From NCBI RefSeq assembly GCF_050107715.1, contig NZ_JBNILN010000001.1:372001-436000 (forward strand): 64,000 nt of DNA, read 5' to 3'. The first letter of the stretch is position 1. Each line of letters starts with the position of its first letter. Both the position numbers and the translations under genes were made by a program. Shown in pieces: positions 60,118-64,000 of this stretch. The notes beneath the pieces were generated by a model. It worked only from the letters and a program-made list of their open reading frames with translations. It searched no databases and was not told where the DNA came from. The DNA comes from Metabacillus_B sp050107715 (GTDB lineage Bacteria > Bacillota > Bacilli > Bacillales > Bacillaceae).

Positions 60118-60933
60118 TTAACGAAGTAATTGAAGAACACCTTGTGGTTGTTGATTTGCTTGAGCAAGCATCGCTTGAGCAGCTTGAGAAAGGATAGAGT
60201 TTTTAGTTTGAGCCATCATTTCTTTAGCCATATCCACATCACGCACACGAGATTCAGCTGCCGTTAAGTTTTCTTGAGATGTACCTAGGTTGTTAATTGT
60301 ATGTTCTAAACGGTTTTGATTCGCACCCAAGCTTGAACGTTGGGAAGATACAGCTGCAATTGCTTGGTCAAGTGCAGCAATAGATAGACTAGCAAGATTA
60401 TTTGATCCTACTGAGATGTTCGCCGCACTTAAAGTTAATCCAGTAGTTGACATATCAGCAATTTGTAGATTGATATATTGTCCATCATTCGCCCCAATTT
60501 GGAATGTTCCGTTGAACGAACCACCTAAAAGATTTTGAGTATTGAATTGTGTTGTAGTAGCAATCCTGTCAACTTCTGACATTAATTGGTTTAATTCATC
60601 TTGAATAGCAGTACGGTCAGCAGTTACGTTAGTATCATTACCACCTTGAACAGCTAATTCACGCATACGTTGAAGAATTGCATGAGATTCGTTTAAAGCA
60701 CCTTCAGCAGTCTGAATTAATGAAATACCATCTTGTGCATTTTTTCCAGCCATTTCCAAACCACGAATTTGCCCACGCATTTTTTCAGAAATCGCAAGAC
60801 CAGCAGCGTCATCCCCAGCACGATTGATCCGTTGACCTGAAGACAATTTCTCCATAGACTTAGATTGTCCAACGTTTGCAGTGTTCAGCTGACGATACGT
60901 GTTAAGCGCAGCAATATTATGATTAATTCTCAT
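60118..60933 (-). CDS. hag: Flagellin
   Basis: A 271-residue flagellin, short, with conserved D0/D1 ends (MRINHNIAALNTYRQL; SQAAQAMLAQANQQPQGVLQLLR, quoted by parts) and a small middle region, similar in size to B. subtilis Hag (304). FliS-binding and polymerisation segments are intact. The Ser/Thr-rich surface between about 130 and 200 offers sites for O-glycosylation. GGAGG precedes the ATG. Control is by a SigD promoter and by CsrA through two sites in the leader. Confidence 0.97.
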   Translation of the reverse strand: MRINHNIAALNTYRQLNTANVGQSKSMEKLSSGQRINRAGDDAAGLAISEKMRGQIRGLEMAGKNAQDGISLIQTAEGALNESHAILQRMRELAVQGGNDTNVTADRTAIQDELNQLMSEVDRIATTTQFNTQNLLGGSFNGTFQIGANDGQYINLQIADMSTTGLTLSAANISVGSNNLASLSIAALDQAIAAVSSQRSSLGANQNRLEHTINNLGTSQENLTAAESRVRDVDMAKEMMAQTKNSILSQAAQAMLAQANQQPQGVLQLLR

Positions 60934-60940
60934 TTTATTA

Positions 60941-60975
60941 TTTCCTCCCTGATTTTCGGTTCCACATCCATGTGG
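60941..60975 (-). promoter_or_regulatory. CsrA-binding sites in the hag leader
   Basis: On the minus strand a small hairpin CCACATGGATGTGG (60962-60975) shows GGA in its loop, the ideal CsrA site, and a second site overlaps the Shine-Dalgarno (CAGGGAGGAA, 60943-60952). Same layout as BS1 and BS2 of B. subtilis hag. Confidence 0.8.
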
Positions 60976-61033
60976 TTAATTGCAAGCAGTGCTTTCAAGT
61001 CGGCCGCCTTTAGGTACTGCTTGTTACATAGTT

Positions 61034-61060
61034 TATATCGGATTTTTTGGTGGGGGTTTA
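61034..61060 (-). promoter_or_regulatory. SigD promoter of hag
   Basis: Minus-strand TAAA, 15-base spacer, CCGATATA. Very close to the SigD consensus TAAA-N15-GCCGATAA. Confidence 0.88.
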
Positions 61061-61072
61061 ATAGGTTTTTGG

Positions 61073-61107
61073 AAAAAAAATAAAAACCTTGAGTGTTTGG
61101 CTCAAGG
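61073..61107 (-). terminator. Intrinsic terminator of the csrA operon
   Basis: CCTTGAG/CTCAAGG hairpin, followed by TTTTTATTTTTTTT on the minus strand, overlapping the csrA stop. Confidence 0.85.
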
Positions 61108-61326
61108 CTTGGGGTTTTTCAAATTTTTGAGCAGGTCTGCTGTTAGGGAAGCAGCGCTGCTGTTTTCTTCCTGAATGGATAAGTAGATTTCTTTGCGGTG
61201 GATGTCGACGTGTTTCGGGGCGCTGATGCCGAGCTTGATTTGGCCGTCCTGGATGCCGACGACGGTGATTTCGATGTCTTCGCCGATCTGAATGGTTTCA
61301 TTGAGTTTTCTAGTCAGTACGAGCAT
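61102..61326 (-). CDS. csrA: CsrA, carbon storage/flagellin translation regulator
   Basis: A 74-residue RNA-binding dimer with the conserved start MLVLTRKLNETIQIGEDIEI and the RNA-contact IKLGISAP...VDIHRKEIY. It represses hag translation by covering the ribosome site; FliW binding frees the mRNA when flagellin is low in the cytosol. GGGAGG precedes the ATG, 13 bases after fliW. Confidence 0.96.
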   Translation of the reverse strand: MLVLTRKLNETIQIGEDIEITVVGIQDGQIKLGISAPKHVDIHRKEIYLSIQEENSSAASLTADLLKNLKNPKP

Positions 61327-61338
61327 AGTCCTGCCTCC

Positions 61339-61758
61339 CTATTGCACGATGCTGTGCTTGGTTTTGTAGGATGGGTGGTTCAGGATGACTTGTTTTGCCT
61401 GCTTGGTCACTTCGTTGACGACAATCGGTGCCTGCAGGTTGGCGGTTGTTTTTTCAAATGGGTCCTGAACGGTGAGGATGACCATAATTTGCACCTGCTG
61501 GGCGTCTTCAATGCGCAGGGCTTCCACTGTGTTTTCGTCTAAATCAAATTCATAGTCTTTGAAGAAAAGAAACGGGCTTGTCACGACGAAGGCGAGCTCC
61601 GGTGTTGCGGCTGACTGGAGAATCAGAAAGGGCGAGTTCTCTTCGAGCGGGAGAACGGCGAATTCTTTTTCCTCCACAAACCCGGGAATGCCCCCTTCAA
61701 ACTTCAGGATTTGCGCTTCGTTGATATCCACTTCACCGTGATATTTCGTTTTGAGCAT
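61339..61758 (-). CDS. fliW: FliW, flagellar assembly factor and CsrA antagonist
   Basis: A 139-residue protein (TKYHGEVDINEAQILKFEGGIPGF start, FLILQSAATPELAFVVTSPF; quoted in parts) typical of FliW. It binds CsrA allosterically or free flagellin in a partner-switch. Followed by csrA in the same operon, as in B. subtilis. Confidence 0.96.
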   Translation of the reverse strand: MLKTKYHGEVDINEAQILKFEGGIPGFVEEKEFAVLPLEENSPFLILQSAATPELAFVVTSPFLFFKDYEFDLDENTVEALRIEDAQQVQIMVILTVQDPFEKTTANLQAPIVVNEVTKQAKQVILNHPSYKTKHSIVQ

Positions 61759-61782
61759 GATGTCCCACCTTTTTGTTATTCA

Positions 61783-62352
61783 TTATACCTTGATGTCGAT
61801 GCTGACAAAATCAATCTTGAGGCTTGGATACTGCAGCATGCCGACTTGAACTTCCCCGGGAGTAAAGTCAAGAAGTGGTTTATTTAGCTGGACGTCGATT
61901 TCCGGCTTGCGGGGCTCGGCATCGATTTTCACTTTTGCCGGTTCGTACTGAACCTTCACGCTGCCGGCTTTTGGTATAAAGCCGATATTGAAATCGTAGA
62001 ACGGCGGCTCGCTGTTTTGCCTGGCCTGCTCTGGAATGGGGTTTCCTCCCGCTTCAATCCGCATCAGCTCATCCCCCTGGGCCGCTACTCTTGCCATGCC
62101 GTCCAGCCAGTCCTGATACCCCTGCTGGGCGAATTCCTGAACTCTTCTTGAAAGATGCTTCAAATCGACGTCTGCCCGGGCTTCTGTTGTATCAATGGTC
62201 AAAGTGCCTGGAATCGTTTCGATTGACAGGTCGGCCTTTGGCTGGCGAATGGAGAGATCAGCCTTTGGCTGCTGCTGCTCCATTTTTCCTTGGATAGTCG
62301 TTAAACTGATTTTCCCTTGTGTGCTCTCAAGCCGGATTTGCGGAATCTGCAT
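61783..62352 (-). CDS. YviE-like protein (DUF6470)
   Basis: A 189-residue protein, the YviE/DUF6470 type of the flgM-flgK-flgL-yviE-fliW-csrA operon. It is rich in beta strands with repeated short elements (QPKADLSI twice, around residues 28 to 45) and a conserved YQDWLDGMARVAAQGD helix. The ending QYPSLKIDFVSIDIKV is typical. Role unknown; by position flagellar. Confidence 0.88.
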   Translation of the reverse strand: MQIPQIRLESTQGKISLTTIQGKMEQQQPKADLSIRQPKADLSIETIPGTLTIDTTEARADVDLKHLSRRVQEFAQQGYQDWLDGMARVAAQGDELMRIEAGGNPIPEQARQNSEPPFYDFNIGFIPKAGSVKVQYEPAKVKIDAEPRKPEIDVQLNKPLLDFTPGEVQVGMLQYPSLKIDFVSIDIKV

Positions 62353-62404
62353 GTAGATCAGCTCCTAAATGAAAAGCTGCCTTTTAAGAAAGACAGCTTT
62401 GGTT

Positions 62405-63301
62405 TTATCTGAGAAAGTCCATTAATGTAGGCTGGATGATTCGGGAGCTCACACTGAGTGCAGCACGGTGGACGCTTTCCTGCATTTTCAACTCTGTGAT
62501 GACCCGTTCGATATCCGCATCTTCATTGTCGGAAAGGACACGGTTTGCTGTTACTTCCTGCTGTCCGATGCGGTCGTCAATTAATTCAAGTCGGTTGTAC
62601 CTGGCTCCGAGAACCGCCCGTTCGGCGTTCAATGTATCAAAATGCTGATCCATTTTGCCAAGCAGCTCATCAGAGTTCGACATGTCCGCATTGTTGATGG
62701 CGTCTTCTATGCTCTTTAAAGTCGCAAACAGATTGTCTCCGCCTACTTCGCCACCGAAGGCTTTTAATGGGTTGGTGTTCACTTCGAGCTGAACCCCGTT
62801 GGAAATCGCGATCTTAACCTGATTCGTATTCGGAGCAAAGGTGACCGTTCCATCCGGATTGACCGTTGCCGGCGGCTTGTTCGTTGCATCCCCGTTAAAG
62901 ATGTAGCGTCCCGCTACCTGGGTATTGACGACACTCGCCAAGTCTTCCTTCAGCTGCCCGATTTCCGCACCGATCGCTTTTAAATCCTCGGCACTGTTTG
63001 TTCCGTTTTTCGCCTGAAGAAAGAGCTCCCGGGCACGCTGAAACACCTGAGTTGCGTGTTCAATCCCGCCTTCTGAATTTTCCATCCACTGATACGCTTC
63101 GGAAAGATTCCGTTTGTACTGCTCAACCTCTGTCAGCCCGGTCCGGTACTGCATGCCCTTCATCGCGATAACAGGGTCATCAGAGGGCTTGGTGATTTTT
63201 TTGCCTGTCGAAAGCTGATCCTGCAGGTTTCCCATGCGATCATAGCTCGAGCTAAGGTGGCGGAGTGAATTATTGGCTAGCATTCCTTGTGTTACGCGCA
63301 T
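62405..63301 (-). CDS. flgL: FlgL, flagellar hook-associated protein 3
   Basis: A 298-residue hook-filament junction protein, with flagellin-like ends (MRVTQGMLANNSLRHLSSSY and the C-terminal LKMQESVHRAALSVSSRI) and a central variable domain. It joins FlgK to the first flagellin ring. It follows flgK by 10 bases. A weak hairpin (AAAGCTG/CAGCTTT) at 62369-62400 lies between flgL and the yviE-like gene. Confidence 0.95.
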   Translation of the reverse strand: MRVTQGMLANNSLRHLSSSYDRMGNLQDQLSTGKKITKPSDDPVIAMKGMQYRTGLTEVEQYKRNLSEAYQWMENSEGGIEHATQVFQRARELFLQAKNGTNSAEDLKAIGAEIGQLKEDLASVVNTQVAGRYIFNGDATNKPPATVNPDGTVTFAPNTNQVKIAISNGVQLEVNTNPLKAFGGEVGGDNLFATLKSIEDAINNADMSNSDELLGKMDQHFDTLNAERAVLGARYNRLELIDDRIGQQEVTANRVLSDNEDADIERVITELKMQESVHRAALSVSSRIIQPTLMDFLR

Positions 63302-63311
63302 GTTCGTTCAC

Positions 63312-64000
63312 CTACAATCCCATTTTATTGATAATCGTATCCAGCAGCTCATCCTGCATTGTAATCATGCGGGCAGATGCGTTATACGCATGCTGGAACT
63401 GAATCATATTCGTCATTTCCTCATCCAGGGAGACTGCGCTGACCGATTGGCGGCGGAGCTCGACGGAATCTTTAAGGATGGTGCTGTTGCTCAGCATCCG
63501 GTTTGCTTCCTGAGCCTGTACGGCCATATTTCCGATCATGCCCTCGTAAAAATTCTGAATGGTCGTGCTCTTCCCATTGATGGAAATGGTCCCGTTTTTC
63601 ACTTCGCCTAATGCAATCGCGTTGTCCCCATTTCCAATCTGGCCGGAAGCCTTGCTGGAAGCAGCAATGTAATCAGGAGATTCCATGATCTTAGCTGAAA
63701 GCTGCAGGCTTTCGGATGCCCCTTTGCCGCCCGTGTAAGTGAAGAAGTCCACTCCCGTTCCATCTGCTTTTGGAGGGGTTTCAAAATGCTTCAGGTTATA
63801 TCCATCGCTGTGGACTTTATTAAACTCCGCAGCAAACGATTCCGCGAGGCTGTCAAGGTCGTTCAGCATCTCTGTGTAGACCCCTTTTTCGTCTCCGTTA
63901 TCGATGTAGCCATGAGTGTTGGCGAGACCCTGGATCTTACCGGTGTTTTGAAGGTCCGTCAAATTAATAGCCGTCCCGTTCAGGCTGATGCCGGACACTA
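63312..64000 (-). CDS. flgK: FlgK, flagellar hook-associated protein 1 (3' part, runs off the window)
   Basis: About 229 C-terminal residues of FlgK; the 5' part lies beyond the window edge. The conserved end is visible: VSAVSLDEEMTNMIQFQHAY followed by NASARMITMQDELLDTIIN. FlgK starts the hook-filament junction. First visible gene of the flgK-flgL-yviE-fliW-csrA run. Confidence 0.94.
   Translation of the reverse strand, partial: VSGISLNGTAINLTDLQNTGKIQGLANTHGYIDNGDEKGVYTEMLNDLDSLAESFAAEFNKVHSDGYNLKHFETPPKADGTGVDFFTYTGGKGASESLQLSAKIMESPDYIAASSKASGQIGNGDNAIALGEVKNGTISINGKSTTIQNFYEGMIGNMAVQAQEANRMLSNSTILKDSVELRRQSVSAVSLDEEMTNMIQFQHAYNASARMITMQDELLDTIINKMGL

Noticed and set aside
1..64000. Search for tRNA, rRNA, CRISPR, riboswitch or T-box elements
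   Set aside because: No cloverleaf with CCA-type end, no regular direct repeats with spacers, and no long structured leader ahead of a biosynthetic gene was seen. Small or diverged elements could have been missed by eye.

Overview
The window looks like the chromosome of a motile, spore-forming member of the Bacillaceae. The gene order from minJ to flgK follows the hag-secA-ftsEX neighbourhood of Bacillus subtilis, and swrA, ctpB, cwlJ, arginine deiminase and SigD/SigH-type promoters are present. Almost all core genes are on the minus strand, so the region is best read from high to low coordinates. TTG and GTG starts are frequent; many starts below were moved from the longest ORF to the codon that follows a good ribosome binding site.

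Core block 1 (about 1-22.9 kb): an acyltransferase, minJ, swrA, ctpB, an M23 EnvC-like murein hydrolase, ftsX and ftsE, cccB, a YitT-family membrane protein, prfB with its programmed +1 frameshift, an inserted alpha/beta hydrolase, secA, a solitary arginine deiminase (arcA), two small coupled genes, hpf, then fliT, fliS, fliD and flaG. Core block 2 (about 60.1-64 kb): hag with SigD promoter and CsrA sites, csrA, fliW, yviE-like gene, flgL and the 3' part of flgK. CsrA, FliW and Hag form the known flagellin homeostasis circuit.

Between flaG and hag, which are neighbours in B. subtilis, lies an accessory island of about 37 kb. In coordinate order it holds: (a) a WXG100 protein, a glycine-zipper WXG/LXG-like protein and two companions (23-26 kb); (b) an operon of AtuA-like, DUF4387, LplBC-type permeases, a binding protein and two ADP-ribosylglycohydrolase-family proteins, with a CcpA site over the transcription start and a perfect palindrome in the leader (26-34.6 kb); (c) a VOC protein, a membrane protein, an SLC13 carboxylate transporter coupled to a tartrate/D-malate-type dehydrogenase, and a hydrolase (34.7-40.1 kb); (d) an LXG polymorphic-toxin array with helper genes, one full toxin with Imm22-type immunity, and two broken LXG copies carrying other toxin tips and immunity genes (40.2-46.1 kb); (e) five paralogous lipoproteins ahead of a protein with an N-terminal lipase domain and a C-terminal helical LXG-like half, plus the decayed remains of a second such lipase (46.5-53.7 kb), resembling the staphylococcal type VII lipase toxin TslA with TilA-type lipoprotein immunity; (f) a decayed IS element (54.2-55.0 kb); (g) an AT-rich cluster of TPR glycosyltransferases directly downstream of hag, probably for flagellin glycosylation, one split by a frameshift at a poly-A tract.

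The type VII secretion machinery itself is not in the window. No tRNA, rRNA, CRISPR array or riboswitch was recognised. All homology statements come from reading the sequence and from memory of the families, not from searches.
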